From: Lichenostomus cassidix
Lineage: Eukaryota > Chordata > Aves > Passeriformes > Meliphagidae
Direction: 5' to 3'
NCBI GenBank assembly: GCA_008360975.2
Contig: CM039211.1
Location: 266,038 to 330,037 of the forward strand
DNA length: 64,000 nt
The stretch's first letter is position 1. Every line of letters begins with the position of its first letter. The notes under the pieces were generated by a model. The model was not told the DNA's origin. It saw nothing but the letters and a program-made list of their open reading frames with translations, and searched no databases. The position numbers and the translations under genes are program-made. Below are positions 1-9,863 of the stretch, one piece after another.

Positions 1-352
1 TAGATGTATATAATTTCTATTTATATGTTTTCATTGTAGTAATTGTAGATCTGTATAGATAAATTTTGATATGTAGTTGTAGATGTATATAGTTTCTGTT
101 TTATATATCCAGGCATAGAAGTGCATAGTTTCATTTGCACATGTGTAGTTACATTTTGATATATATAGTTCTAGTTATTAATGGGTATAGTTATATTTAT
201 AATTCAGGGGTATATGGAGGTTTAGGTACATAGATTGCTATTGGTATAAATATAGGCTGCTTTTTAACCTCTTTTCCTTCTTTGCTTCCTCTCTCACCCC
301 TTGCTTTTCCCCCTGTGGCCCCTCTGTCCCCTCTTCCCGTGCTGGGTCCGAG

Positions 353-447
353 CTGGCAGCCGGGCCGGGCGGAGCAGCAGTTGGAGCCCCAGGTGTCCCT
401 GCAGCGGTGGGAGCAGCTGGTGTCCCCCGAGGAGCTGCTGAAGGATG
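353..447 (+). pseudogene. Orphan exon 4 of the HSF5-like gene (copy A)
   Basis: The 95-bp segment equals 41424-41518 and the reverse of 27787-27881. A pyrimidine tract and AG precede it and a GT donor follows at 448-449. The most protein-like frame encodes a Gln/Glu-rich peptide ending in the residues SPEELLKD. The upstream exons including the DNA-binding domain are missing from this contig, so it is called a remnant. A TATAAATA sits about 110 bp upstream (near 245), so a local transcription start cannot be excluded. Confidence 0.5.
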
Positions 448-873
448 GTGAGACTGAAGGGCTGAGGGGGCTGAGGAGAGGTGACACTGAAGGGATGGAA
501 ATGTTGAGGTCGTGGTGGGGCTGAGGGATGTGGGAGAGCAGAGAGGATGGTGGGGATGGAGGGAACCTAGGAGAGCAGGGGGGAGCTGTGGGGCTGAGGT
601 GTGTGGAGGAGCTGATGGGGATGGTGGGGGCTGAGGGGACAGGGAAGTGGTACAGTCTGAACTGGGTGGGGTGTAAGGGGACAGGGTGGGTTTAAAGGGA
701 CTGAGTGGGGTGAGAGGACTGTGGGGGTCTGAAGGGCCTGGGAGTCTGCAGGTTTGCTGAGGGGATGGCAGGGCTGAGGGGATGGAGGGAGCCAGCAGGG
801 AGCTCAGAGGGGTCCAGGACTGTGGCTCTGCCAGGCCTTGGAACCTATTTCAGAGCCTCCACTTTTTCCACAG

Positions 874-908
874 CTGCCCTGAAAGTCCTCGAGAACATCG
901 GAGAGTGA
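874..908 (+). pseudogene. Orphan last coding exon of the HSF5-like gene (copy A)
   Basis: An acceptor (pyrimidines then CAG) ends at 873. In phase with the exon 4 donor the frame reads AALKVLENIGE and stops with TGA at 906-908. A second frame across the same exon stays open longer (to about 990), so the terminal-stop reading is an inference from phase matching. It is identical in B (27323-27357) and C (41946-41980). Confidence 0.4.
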
Positions 909-1124
909 CAAGAGCCATCAGGGAGAAGCTGAAGGCCACCAGCAAGAGCAGTGAACAGGGAGCTGCTGCTGCTGCCCCCCGAGAGCCTGGGTGAGGCCAC
1001 AGGGCCAGTGAGGCAGGCTGGGCTGAGGGTGGCGCGGGCTTTGGCCGTGGGCACTGCCCGTGCTGGGGCTGCTCAGCGCAGCTGCCCGGCTGGCCCAGGG
1101 GCTGTCTGTGCTTGGGCAAGGCAG

Positions 1125-1218
1125 CTGTGCTGTGCCGTGCCGTGCTGTGCCGTGTCGTGCCGTGCCGTGCCGTGCCGTCCGTCCGTGTCGGTGCCGTGCC
1201 GTGCCGTGCCGTGCTCCC
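1125..1218 (+). repeat. CCGTG pentamer minisatellite (degenerate)
   Basis: Tandem GTGCC/CCGTG units, interrupted here by several substitutions. Purer versions are at 42199-42252, 38424-38466, 30847-30877 and 27061-27105. Each is embedded in a shared block of about 260 bp that ends in a GCTCGGCCTGCAG segment. Confidence 0.9.
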
Positions 1219-1499
1219 CGGGCTGCCGGGGGCTGCGGGACAGTCCCGCCGGGGCTGCGCTCACAGCAGCCTGGCCCGCTCGGCCTGCAGCGTTTTCTTT
1301 CTTATCCCGCGGGGGAAGCTCTGAGATTTTCTCTTCCCTCACACAAGTGCAGGTGCTGCCCAGGGAAATGTCCTGATACTGACTCAGTGTTCCCTTTGCT
1401 TCCCACATATCCCATCTGCTGTCCCAGTCCAGGAGGGCTGCTCTGCACGGGAGGAAGAGACAGAGGGAGAACGAGTGAAGATGGGGCTTCTGAAATCCC

Positions 1500-1870
1500 T
1501 CCGGATATATTTATAGATTTATATTATTATGTATAAATACATGGATATTTAGATAGGTAGATTGATGTTTGTATAGGTATATTTCTATTTCTATTTATTG
1601 ATGTCTGGTTTTAATTTTATGTCTGTGCTAAATTTTAAAAATATAATAGTATATAACATAACATAACATAATATATGTCTATTATGTAATAAATTAGTTT
1701 TGTTACACTGAAGTTGATATTTGAATATTTTTTGATTGTGTGGCTTTAGAAATCTGTAATAAATTTAAATCTTTAACTTATCTTGGTATTTGTGTATTTA
1801 TGTATCAAGTGTAACAATCTTCAATAAATTAAATTTTTTATCTGAAATAAGCATTAAGTTGTGTTTTTCA
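1500..1870. repeat. AT-rich flank with short tandem ATAAC motifs
   Basis: Very AT-rich sequence with ATAAC tandem units near 1654-1675 and several AATAAA-type signals. The same block with different short-tandem expansions is at 26440-26770 and 42540-42900 (where it is TAATA repeated). No coding potential is visible. Confidence 0.75.
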
Positions 1871-1879
1871 AAAGAATGA

Positions 1880-2120
1880 GCAGATGTAAACACGGTGATG
1901 TTGCAGGATTTTGGCAGTGAGTGAAGGGGACTGGGGGAAATTCTCCAGCCATGCCCAGCAGCTTCCCCAGTCTCAGTCAGGCTGGCAGTGAAACGGCAGA
2001 TTTGGGATGGCAGCAGAGCCACACGCTGGGGAATAATTTGCTGCAAAGGCCTGCTGAGCAAACGGGACTCCACTGAGCGGAGAGCTCCAAGCAGGAGCCA
2101 CCCGGGGAGGAGAAATCATA
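1880..2120 (+). repeat. Dispersed block of about 250 bp, copy 1
   Basis: This block also occurs at 42925-43170 and 33255-33520 on this strand and at 26160-26400 and 35815-36060 inverted. In B and C it brackets the RING-HSF locus as inverted repeats. Its function is unknown. Confidence 0.8.
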
Positions 2121-2548
2121 TACAATGAAACAGAGGGAGAAAATGTGGCAAAACAGATGTGAGGATACTCTGGGCATCTGATAAAATGCTCTAAATCAGT
2201 GCTGTCTAGGTACGTCTTCAGCAAAATTTGTTAAAAGTGAAGTAGCTTCCGTGAAAGATGAATGACACTTCCCCTTGTTTTGGATTTGCAACATGTCCTT
2301 ATTCCTGAGAAGTTTTGCCCTTCAGAACCCCATTCACAGTAGATAAAAAGCTTCAGTACTACCCACTGTCACCATGAATGAAAACAGCCCTGCCCTGGTG
2401 ACAGCCTTTGCAAAGTCTTCCCTCCTCCTGTCCCCACATCTCACAAACAGAACCATCCCCTTCCTGCCCAAAGTGAGCCTGAGGTGAGTGAGGGCTTCAG
2501 GAACTCAGGAGGCTGCAATACCACCACAGGTAGGAAGGTTTTGCAAAA

Positions 2549-3049
2549 TTGAAATTAATGAATTTTAGGGGTTTGATGGTGATTTATTTGATTTAGACAT
2601 TTTATTATAAGCATACTAAACTAAGAGTTGGCACTAAATTTTTAGCCTATACCATAATTATAGAAAGCACTCCCAAATGAAATCAAGTAATATCTATTAT
2701 TTTCATGTTTGCACAGAGTTGCCCACCACTTATTCCAATATAACAGAGATTATTCCAAATCTTTTTTAGCATTTATCTACAATGTCCAGAAATCTTTTCA
2801 TTTGAACCTAATCTGCTCTTTGCAACCAAAATATATTAACCTTCTGATCAACAACCAAAAAACCCAACAAATCCACAAAAAAATTGTGGACAACATGATA
2901 CTGATACAGAGGGTGTGGGCCTGCTGCTCTGGGCAGAGGGACCTACCACCATCCCCACTCCTGTTCTGGTTCCTCCTGGGACTGGTCCAACCCTGCAGAC
3001 ACAGCCACAATTCGGGGGTGCCTGTGACCCCTGGGGTGGGCCCCCTCTG
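2549..3049. other. Non-coding stretch, start shared with 45300-45640
   Basis: Positions 2570-2895 match 45300-45640 of contig C. After the words caacatgatactga (about 2896) the sequence diverges into DNA not seen elsewhere in the window and leads to the 3' end of the inverted RING fragment. No supported gene is visible. Confidence 0.6.
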
Positions 3050-3665
3050 TTATAGCAGCTCCTTCCTCCTCCATTGAGACTCAGGGCTGCTGGCTGGAGT
3101 CCCCATCCAAGGCAAGGAGAAGATGGAGCTGCTGAAGCTGCTGAAGCTGCTGGAGCTGCTGGAGCTGCTGGAGCTGCTGCTGGCTGCTGGGCTGTCATCC
3201 TCATCCACAGCAGCATGGGAGCACAGAAGCCTCTGGGCCTCCTCTCTGCACTGCCTCACAATGATGTCGATGGTGCCCTGGACCAGTGGCACTGTGTGTT
3301 CCTCCAGGATGTCCTGCAAACGCTGGGTCATGATCTCCTGGTCTGGTCCACGCAAACAGAGAGTGTACAGAATGGCACTCTGTGAGATCTCTGCCAGCCA
3401 CCACAGCTCCCCCTAGATGGTCTCCATCCTGCTGCACAGCCAAGTCTGCACAGGGTCCAGGAGAACTTTTATTGGCAGAAAGGTTGCGCCCAGACCTCAG
3501 GCAGGACACTGCCCACAGCTCGGGCTGGTGTCTCCTGAGGAGAAGAGGGATGGGGTGGCACAGGGGGATAGGGACTGTTCTCCAGGCCACCTGGAGCTCT
3601 CCGTGCCTGGCTGGTGGCCACTGGCAAGGGTCAGGAGCAGGGATGAGACACAGGGCCATGGACAC
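3050..3665 (-). pseudogene. Topors-like RING gene, C-terminal fragment, inverted and broken
   Basis: Read on the minus strand, the fragment begins about 80 codons into the RING gene found at 4239 and continues to a TAA at 3050-3052. It covers the EVWAQ segment, the GPDQEIMTQ segment and a tail not present in the other copies: an acidic DEDD motif followed by a polyserine run encoded by AGC repeats. The frame carries a TAA just after the EVWAQ segment and a TAG where the sister copies have a tyrosine codon, so it is not a working gene. It still shows what the lost C-terminus of the family looked like. It lies head to head with the N-terminal part at 4239. Confidence 0.75.
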
Positions 3666-3769
3666 ATGATGCAGGTGGCCAAGGGAGAGCAACATGAAAA
3701 TGTCAAAGTTGAAAACAAGAAGAAAGGTATTTTCTTCTTTCTCCTGATAATGGGCACAGGCAAGGACAT

Positions 3770-3869
3770 TGTGACATCACCTGCTGATGAAGGAAGATGT
3801 CAGCGAGAAGCAGACTGTGACATCACCGAGCACTGGATTGTGACATCTCAGCCCTCACTGCTTATATAT
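3770..3869 (+). promoter_or_regulatory. TATA promoter with three TGTGACATC elements
   Basis: TGTGACATCA occurs at 3770-3779 and 3816-3825, and a related TGTGACATCT at about 3839-3848. TGACATCA differs from the cAMP-response element TGACGTCA by one base. A TATATAT box follows at 3863-3869. The same array precedes the RING gene at 36790-36841 and, inverted, at 32468-32570. A start about 30 bp downstream would give a leader spliced into the exon beginning at 4170. Confidence 0.65.
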
Positions 3870-4169
3870 GGGCGTGGGCAGAGCCAGGGCCAGGCTGGCT
3901 CCGTTCTGAACTCCTACCGAGCGCGACTGCGAGGTGTGGAGGATCGAGCCAGGTTTCTGTGGTGCTGAGTGGTGCCTGTTCTTGGCAGGTGCCAGTGCCA
4001 GACCCAGAGCAACCAGCAGTGTTTGCCCAGCCCTGCCTGCCTGGGGCAGCCGGGCACTGCGTGTGCTTGCAGCACTGAAGGGAAACGTCCCCTGCGTTGG
4101 ACGTGGGGCAGGTGACAGGGCTGTAGGGAGGTGGGAGGGTGTCCTTCTCCTTCCTCCCCTCTCCTGCAG

Positions 4170-4802
4170 GGTGTGACCCCAGCGAAGGAGAACAGCTCCT
4201 GATCCTCAGCCCTTCCCAACGTGCTGCAGAGGCCAAATATGGCCACAGAGACAGGTGGCAACTGTGACATCTGCCAGGACACCTTTGATGACGTGGCTTC
4301 TGCTCTGCCTTGTGGCCACCGTTTCTGCCGGGGCTGCATCCTGCCGTGGACACACATAAATCCCGTGTGCCCACTGTGCAGAGGAGCAATAGAGACTGTC
4401 AGGTTTTCTGATGATGCAGGTGACTATCTGGAGATAGTCATCACAGCCCCTGAGCAGCTGCCAGCGGCCACCAGCCAGGCAGGGAGAGCTCCAGGTGGCC
4501 AGGACAGGAACAGTCCCCATCCCCCTGTGCCGCCCCATCCCTCTTCTCCTCAGGAGACACCAGCCCGAGCTGTCGGCGGTGTCCTGCCTGAGGTCTGGGC
4601 ACAACTTTACCATCAACAACGGGAACTTCTGGAGCCCCTGGAGACTTGGCTGAACCAGAGGACAGAGACCATCTACAGGGAGCAGTGGTGGTGGGCAAGG
4701 AGCACACAGAGTGCCATCCTGTACACTCTCTGTGTGCATGGACCAGACCAGGAGATCATGACCCAGTGTCTGCTCTGCTCTGCTGGGTGCCTGCAGTGCT
4801 GA
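4170..4802 (+). CDS. RING-finger (C3HC4) protein, Topors-like, chimeric 3' end
   Basis: The exon follows an acceptor (pyrimidines then CTGCAG, AG at 4168-4169). The ATG is at 4239 and the stop at 4800, giving 187 residues. Residues 9-47 form a complete C3HC4 RING: C9, C12, C25, H27, C30, C33, C44, C47. The domain type is typical of E3 ubiquitin ligases that recruit an E2. A linker rich in Pro, Ser and Gln follows, then a Trp-containing segment (QWWWARSTQSAILYTLC). After the MTQ residues (about 4770) the frame runs into U-unit DNA and ends 12 codons later, so the natural C-terminus is lost. The Topors-like name rests on remembered similarity of the RING and the region after it; the RING itself is certain. 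Whether this truncated form is expressed is unknown. Confidence 0.7.
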
Positions 4803-4965
4803 GAGAGCCAGGCCCCTGCTGGGCACAAGGCTGGCCATCCTCGTCCTTCTCTGCGGCCAAGGCTTGGGCCCAGAGCTTGGCACTGACACCTTCTCCCTGG
4901 TGGGACAGCCCTGCCGGGCTGCTCACGCTTTCTTCCCCCCACAACAGCTTTGGCTCAGGCCTGTC
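4785..4965 (-). pseudogene. U1 module M4, truncated start
   Basis: On the minus strand this is the beginning of module M4 (GQPCAQQGPGSLSTAG segment), cut off at about 4785 by the join to the RING gene. U1 therefore lacks the rest of M4 and all of M5. Confidence 0.7.
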
Positions 4966-4971
4966 TTTTTC

Positions 4972-5400
4972 CTAACGGGACACCCCTTGGACACTGTCCT
5001 CTTGGGATAGCTCCTGGTGGTTCTTGTCTCCTGCTTCGGACAAATCAGGCTCTCTCTCGTCCTCTTCCCATGCCTGTGTGTGCACATGGCCTGGCACAGC
5101 TTTTTCCAAAGGAGACACTTCCTGGAATCCCTCCCCTTCGCACTGGCACACCTCTACACCTGGCTCCTCTTCTTCCCACGGGGACAACTCTGGGCATCTG
5201 TCCTCCTCCTCTTCGTGCCAGTGGTACAGCTCCTGCACTGTGACACTTTGTGCCCACTGGCACAGCTGCTGCTGTGTCCCATCTGCCCACTGCACTGTCA
5301 CACCTCCCTCCCACTGCTGCCACTCCTGGTGTCTCACAGCTCCCCAGGGGAACACTTGCTGAATTGTCATTTCCGCCTGCCCTAGCTGAAAATCTCTCAT
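4972..5400 (-). CDS. U1 M3: tryptophan-rich acidic 142-residue ORF
   Basis: The ATG at 5400-5398 has an A at -3 (gcgaccATG), and the frame ends with a stop at 4972. The protein is Glu/Gln-rich with Trp residues spaced roughly every 6-15 residues (motifs such as FPWGAV, HQEWQQWEGG, VQWADG, CQWAQSV, YHWHEEEE). It has no signal peptide, no membrane segment and no recognised domain. The frame extends upstream of the ATG for 23 codons to an in-frame TAG. Before that TAG lie about 55 more open codons that begin with ACG exactly where paralogous module M2 has its ATG. Six copies in the window are all open. I do not recognise the family. Confidence 0.5.
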   Translation of the reverse strand: MRDFQLGQAEMTIQQVFPWGAVRHQEWQQWEGGVTVQWADGTQQQLCQWAQSVTVQELYHWHEEEEDRCPELSPWEEEEPGVEVCQCEGEGFQEVSPLEKAVPGHVHTQAWEEDEREPDLSEAGDKNHQELSQEDSVQGVSR

Positions 5401-5778
5401 GGTCGCTTCTTCCCCCAGGCAAAGCTCTCGGCCGCTGCCATCTGCCTGTGGGGAAAGCTCTTCCTCCACATGCTATTCCCAATCTTGGTGCATGGGGACA
5501 AAGGCCCCTTCCTCCTCGTCCTCAGTCTCTGACAGCGGCAGGACTGAGCTGCCCATAGCCCCCAGGCACTGCCCGCTGAGGGCCTGCTCCTCCAGGCAGC
5601 TGGCCAAGAGGCTGGGGGGCTGTGAGTTGGGCCTTGCCTTGTTCTCCTCCGTGGCTCACACCTGCGGCACAGACGAGTCCCGGGAGCTGCTTGCTGCTGC
5701 CACGGCGGCTCTCCTGGCACTGGCCACGGCAGGGCCCTGCAGTGCCCCTTGGATTCCCTCAGCCAGGGCGGGGCTCTC

Positions 5779-5800
5779 TGATGTCACAAGGGCCTTTGGC
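5779..5800 (-). promoter_or_regulatory. CRE-like and GC-box pair upstream of U1 M3
   Basis: TGACATCA (minus strand; TGATGTCA on plus, 5779-5786) lies beside a CCCCGCCC GC box at about 5767-5773. It is the same octamer as in the RING promoter. It is about 130 bp upstream of the ACG/ATG position of the M3 frame. Confidence 0.35.
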
Positions 5801-6390
5801 CCTGTCACGCCCCGCATCACAGAGCAAGGGCCCTGACACAAGGCGCCCGTGTGGCAAAGGGCCACCCTCGGCCCCCCTGCAACAGGCGCAGGCAGCGCAA
5901 GTGGCGAGGAGCAGCCCCGGGACAGAAAAGGCAAGGCAAAAGGAAAGGCTTCCAGCCCCTTGGTGTGACCCGCTTCTTCAAATGATGCGAAATGCCTGTG
6001 AGAAACTGCTGGCTTTTGGATGGAATTGGGAGTGGACCAAGTCTTCTAAGCAAAATCTCCTTTGCTCCTTACTTCAGGCACAGGCACCAAAGCACCCCCA
6101 CGGGTGCTGCTTTTGGGCCACCACACTCTTGGGCACCACTTGGCCTTGGGGACAGCCCTGGGGATGCTCGGAAGCAGCTGGGGCCGGCTCAGGCCGCAGG
6201 GCCACGGCCAGGCCAAGGCCGCCCGTGCAGCTCCCTCATGGTGCCGGGCACTCTGGCTCGGCCACCATCTGCAGGCCCGGCCCGGGGCTGGCCGCGGGCA
6301 CCGATCCTCTGGCGGTGGGCCCACCTATTGTCAAAACCACTGCTCTTTGCTCCCTGGCCTCTGCTTCTTCCTCGACAAGTTCCAGGAGGC

Positions 6391-6753
6391 TCACATCGTC
6401 TCACTCGTTGTCTTCCCACTCGCCGTCCTCCCTCTGCAAGCTTTGGGCCCCATGGCCTGGACGCTCGCATCTTCCCAGCTGGAGATTTCCTGGATCAGCC
6501 GCGGCTCAGCACAGGCTGGCCCTGGGCTCTCTTCTTGCTGTATTTCTCCAGGGGAGACCTCTGCCTCTTCCCCATGGTCCCACTGGGGAAGCTCCAGCTC
6601 CCCAGCCAAGGCTCCCTCCTCGGTCTCTCGCTGTGCCACGACCGAACCCCTCTCTGCCTCCTGCTGCTGCTGCTCGCTGCTGGCCTGGGCTCCCAGCGGG
6701 GCAGGCCAGGGGCTGGGGGACTGCGACTTGGGCCTTGCCTTGTCCTGCTCCAT
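6391..6753 (-). CDS. U1 M2: 120-residue Gln/Glu-rich ORF
   Basis: ATG at 6753 in the context gagccATGg, stop at 6391. The N-terminus is basic/polar (MEQDKARPKSQ), followed by a polyglutamine stretch, an acidic middle and a C-terminal segment with WEDASVQAMGPKAC that is paralogous to M1. It is open and 120 codons long in all six copies. There is no recognised domain. After its stop, another frame continues with a DDVSLLELVEEEAEAREQ-like segment, which suggests an old frameshift near the 3' end. Confidence 0.45.
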   Translation of the reverse strand: MEQDKARPKSQSPSPWPAPLGAQASSEQQQQEAERGSVVAQRETEEGALAGELELPQWDHGEEAEVSPGEIQQEESPGPACAEPRLIQEISSWEDASVQAMGPKACRGRTASGKTTSETM

Positions 6754-6957
6754 GGCTCACACCTGCGGCACAGACGAGTCCCGGGAGATGCTTGCTGCTG
6801 CCACGGCGGCTCTCCTGGGGCACTTGGGTGCCCGACTCTAGTGACAGGAGGTCAACCCCAGCCTCTAAGGAGACGGACATGGGGAGCTCACCTATTGAAA
6901 GAACTACTGGTCTTTGCTCCCTGGCCTCTGCTTCTTTCTCAAGGAGTTCCAGGAGGC

Positions 6958-7584
6958 TCACATCGTCCCACTTGTCCTCTTGCCGCTCGTCGTGCTCCCG
7001 CTGCAAGCCTTGGGTCCCACGCCCTGGACGCTTGCATCTTGCCAGCCGTCCCATGCCACCTCTTGGTCACTGGTGTCCTCCCAGCCGGACTGCACCGATG
7101 GTCTCTTCCCATTGGTACCTTTGCACACCTCCTGGGCAATGGAGCCTTGCTCTCCAGAAAGCTCTTGGCCAGTGTACTCTTCCCAGTCCGATTGTTCTTG
7201 GTAGTTACTGCCTTCTCGGGGCACATGCTGGGCTCCAGGTGCCTCTGCTCCTCTGGCTGGCTCCTCTGGGGGGCTGTGTGGGGCAGGAACAGGGCTCTGT
7301 GTCCCTGCCGATGGCACCTCCTCAATGAAAGCAGGAGAACCTGGGGCCTTTTCTCCCTGTGCAGCCAGAGTTTTGTGGGTCTCCTCCTTCCTCCTCCTCC
7401 TTCCTCCTTCCTCCTCCATCTCCTCTTCTGCAGCACCAGAGTGTGCCTGCTGGGCCGCCATGGGGCTGCCCGGGGCAGGAGAGGTGCTGGGCAGGGCAGG
7501 CGCTGCCTCTGCTCCCCTCTGGGTGCCTGCAGTGCTGAGAGAGCCAGGCCCCTGCTGGGCACAAGGCTGGCCATCTTCGGCCAT
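6958..7584 (-). CDS. U1 M1: 208-residue acidic ORF, only in-frame copy
   Basis: The ATG is at 7584 (an upstream TTG is in frame), and the stop is at 6958. In order it has an Ala/Pro/Ser-rich N-terminus, a Glu-rich stretch encoded by GGAGGAA-type repeats (around residues 50-68), a PAPHSPPEEP segment, an acidic Trp/Tyr segment (DWEEYTGQELSG) and a WEDTSDQEVAWDGWQDASVQ segment. It is the only one of six M1 copies in which the length of the repeat keeps both halves in one frame. The segment beginning DDVSLLELLEKEAEAREQ continues in another frame beyond the stop. The function is unknown. Confidence 0.45.
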   Translation of the reverse strand: MAEDGQPCAQQGPGSLSTAGTQRGAEAAPALPSTSPAPGSPMAAQQAHSGAAEEEMEEEGGRRRRKEETHKTLAAQGEKAPGSPAFIEEVPSAGTQSPVPAPHSPPEEPARGAEAPGAQHVPREGSNYQEQSDWEEYTGQELSGEQGSIAQEVCKGTNGKRPSVQSGWEDTSDQEVAWDGWQDASVQGVGPKACSGSTTSGKRTSGTM

Positions 7585-7611
7585 GTCTGCGGCCAAGGCT
7601 TGGGCACAGAG

Positions 7612-9238
7612 CCTTGAAGGGAAGCTTAGGGAAGGGAAACTGAGGGAAGCTTGGGAAAGGAAGGAAAAATTATGGAGGGGAAGGGAAGGGAAGGGAAGCT
7701 TGGGAAGGGAAGCTTTGGGAAGGGAAGCTTAGGGATGGGAAGCTTGGGAAGGGAAGGTTTGGGAAGGGAAGGGAAGCTTTGGGAAGGGAAGCTTGGGAAG
7801 CTTTGGGAAGGGAAGCTTTGGGAAGGGAAGGGAAGCTTTGGGAAGGGAAGCTTTGGGAAGGGAAGCTTTGGGAAGGGAAGCTTTGGGAAGGGAAGGGAAG
7901 CTTTGGGAAGGGAAGCTTTGGGAAGGGAAGGGAAGCTTTGGGAAGGGAAGCTTTGGGAAGGGAAGGGAAGCTTTGGGAAGGGAAGCTTTGGGAAGGGAAG
8001 GGAAGCTTTGGGAAGCTTTGGGAAGGGAAGGGAAGGGAAGCGAAGGGAAGGGAAGGGAAGGGAAGGGAAGGGAAGGGAAGGGAAGGGAAGCGTTGGGAAG
8101 GGAAGGGAAGGGAAGCGTTGGGAAGGGAAGGGAAGCGTTGGGAAGCGTTGGGAAGCGTTGGGAAGGGAAGGGAAGGTTTGGGAAGGGAAGGTTTGGGAAG
8201 GGAAGCTTTGGGAAGGGAAGGGAAGGTTTGGGAAGGGAAGGGAAGGGAAGGTTTGGGAAGGGAAGGGAAGGGAAGGTTTGGGAAGGGAAGGGAAGGTTTG
8301 GGAAGGGAAGGGAAGCTTTGGGAAGGGAAGCTTTGGGAAGGGAAGCTTTGGGAAGGTTTGGGAAGGTTTGGGAAGGGAAGGTTTGGGAAGGGAAGGTTTG
8401 GGAAGGGAGGTTTGGGAAGGTTTGGGAAGGTTTGGGAAGCGTTGGGAAGGGAAGGGAAGCGTTGGGAAGGGAAGGGAAGGTTTGGGAAGGGAAGATTTGG
8501 GAAGGTTTGGGAAGGTTTGGGAAGGTTTGGGAAGGTTTGGGAAGGTTTGGGAAGGGAGGAAGGTTTGGGAAGGGAAGGTTTGGGAAGGTTTGGGAAGGTT
8601 TGGGAAGGTTTGGGAAGGATTGGGAAGGTTTGGGAAGGGAAGGTTTGGGAAGGTTTGGGAAGGTTTGGGAAGGTTTGGGAAGGGAAGCTTTGGGAAGGGA
8701 AGCTTTGGGAAGGTTTGGGAAGGTTTGGGAAGGTTTGGGAAGGGAAGGGATGGGAAGATTTGGGAAGGGAAGGGAAGGGAAGGGAAGGTTTGGGAAGGGA
8801 AGGAAAGGTTTGGGAAGCTTTGGGAAGGTTTGGGAAGGGAAGGTTTGGGAAGGGAAGGGAAGGTTTTGGAAGGGAAGTTTTGGGAAGGGAAGGTTTGGGA
8901 ATTGAAGGGAAGGTTTGGGAAGGGAAGGTTTGGGAATGGAAGGGAAGGTTTGGGAAGGGAAGGTTTGGGAAGGGAAGGGAAGGTTTGGGAGTGGAAGGTT
9001 TGGGAAGGGAAGGTTTGGGAAGGGAAGGGAAGGTTTGGGAAGGGAAGGGAAGCTTTGGGAAGGTTTGGGAAGGTTGGGAAGGTTTGGGAAGGTTTGGGAA
9101 GGTTTGGGAAGGGAAGCTTTTGGAAGGGAAGGTTTGGGAAGGTTTGGGAAGGTTTGGGAAGGAAGTTTTGGGAAGGGAAGGTTTGGGAAGGGAAGGGAAG
9201 GTTTGGGAAGGGAAGTTTTGGGAAGGGAAGGGAAGGTG
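7612..9238 (+). repeat. GGGAA/GGAAG satellite array 1
   Basis: Pure purine-rich tandem array of GGGAA pentamers mixed with decamers GGGAAGGTTT, GGGAAGCTTT and GGGAAGCGTT. Many HindIII-type AAGCTT hexamers arise from the decamer. The pentamer has no stop in any frame, which creates meaningless ORFs of over 500 codons on both strands (Gly/Arg/Glu/Lys or Phe/Pro/Ser/Leu). Confidence 0.97.
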
Positions 9239-9696
9239 AAAGTAAAATAAAAGAAAAGAATGATGGGACGAAAGGGAACAGAAAACAGAAAGGATAGAAA
9301 AGAAGGTAAAGGACCAAATGAAAGGATGGTAAAGAAAGAAAAGAGTGAAATTTATAGATAGAAAGGAAAGGAATGGGAAAAACATGATACGAAAGAAGAA
9401 AAAAATAGAAAGGACAGGATAAGAAAAAAAATTAAAAGAAAAAAGAAGAAAAGTGTAAAGGGAAGAGAAGAGAAAAAATGAAAAGAAAAGGAATGAGAAA
9501 AAAAGAACTGAGTAAGAAAAAAGAAAGGAGTAAGAAAAAAGTAAAGAGTAAGAAGGAAAGGAAAGGAAAGGAAAGGAAAGGAAAGGAAAGGAAAGGAAAG
9601 GAAAGGAAAGGAAAGGAAAGGAAAGGAAAGGAAAGGAAAGGAAAGGAAAGGAAAGGAAAGGAAAAGGAAGGAAAGGAAAGGAAAGAAAGGAAAAAG
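9239..9696 (+). repeat. A-rich transition and GGAAA pentamer array
   Basis: About 300 bp of A/G-rich non-tandem sequence (starting gaaagtaaaataaaag) is conserved between satellites at 18739, 54790, 60011 and, inverted, 52560-53020. It leads into GGAAA repeated to about 9690. Confidence 0.9.
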
Positions 9697-9827
<131 letters not shown>

Positions 9828-9863
9828 CCAGTGGTGTCACTGGGCAGGAGCAGCAGAACAGCC

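Larger units (their letters stand above)
1..2548 (+). repeat. Truncated 3' copy (copy A) of the HSF5-like locus
   Basis: This stretch matches 41086-43600 (same strand) and 25740-28240 (opposite strand) almost base for base. It holds only the last two exon-like segments of the HSF5-like gene plus AT-rich flanks; the DNA-binding-domain exon is absent from this contig. At about 2549 it jumps directly to sequence corresponding to position 45290, so about 1.7 kb present in C (43605-45285) is missing here. Confidence 0.85.

Noticed and set aside
1060..1536. Cys/Arg/Ala-repeat ORF over the CCGTG array
   Set aside because: It is a translation of the pentamer minisatellite in intronic or downstream DNA; array length differs freely between copies.
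5622..7617. Plus-strand ORFs of 540-570 codons across U units
   Set aside because: They are complement-strand shadows: the residue pattern follows the CTG/TCC-rich antisense of the Glu-rich modules and varies in length between copies, while the minus-strand M2 and M3 frames are conserved.
7626..9317. ORFs of about 550 codons on both strands (Gly/Arg/Glu/Lys and Phe/Pro/Ser/Leu repeats)
   Set aside because: They are translations of GGGAA satellite, which has no stop in any frame; the same happens in every array (13.6-14.8, 17.1-18.8, 33.6-34.6, 46.8-48.6 and 59.3-60.0 kb).
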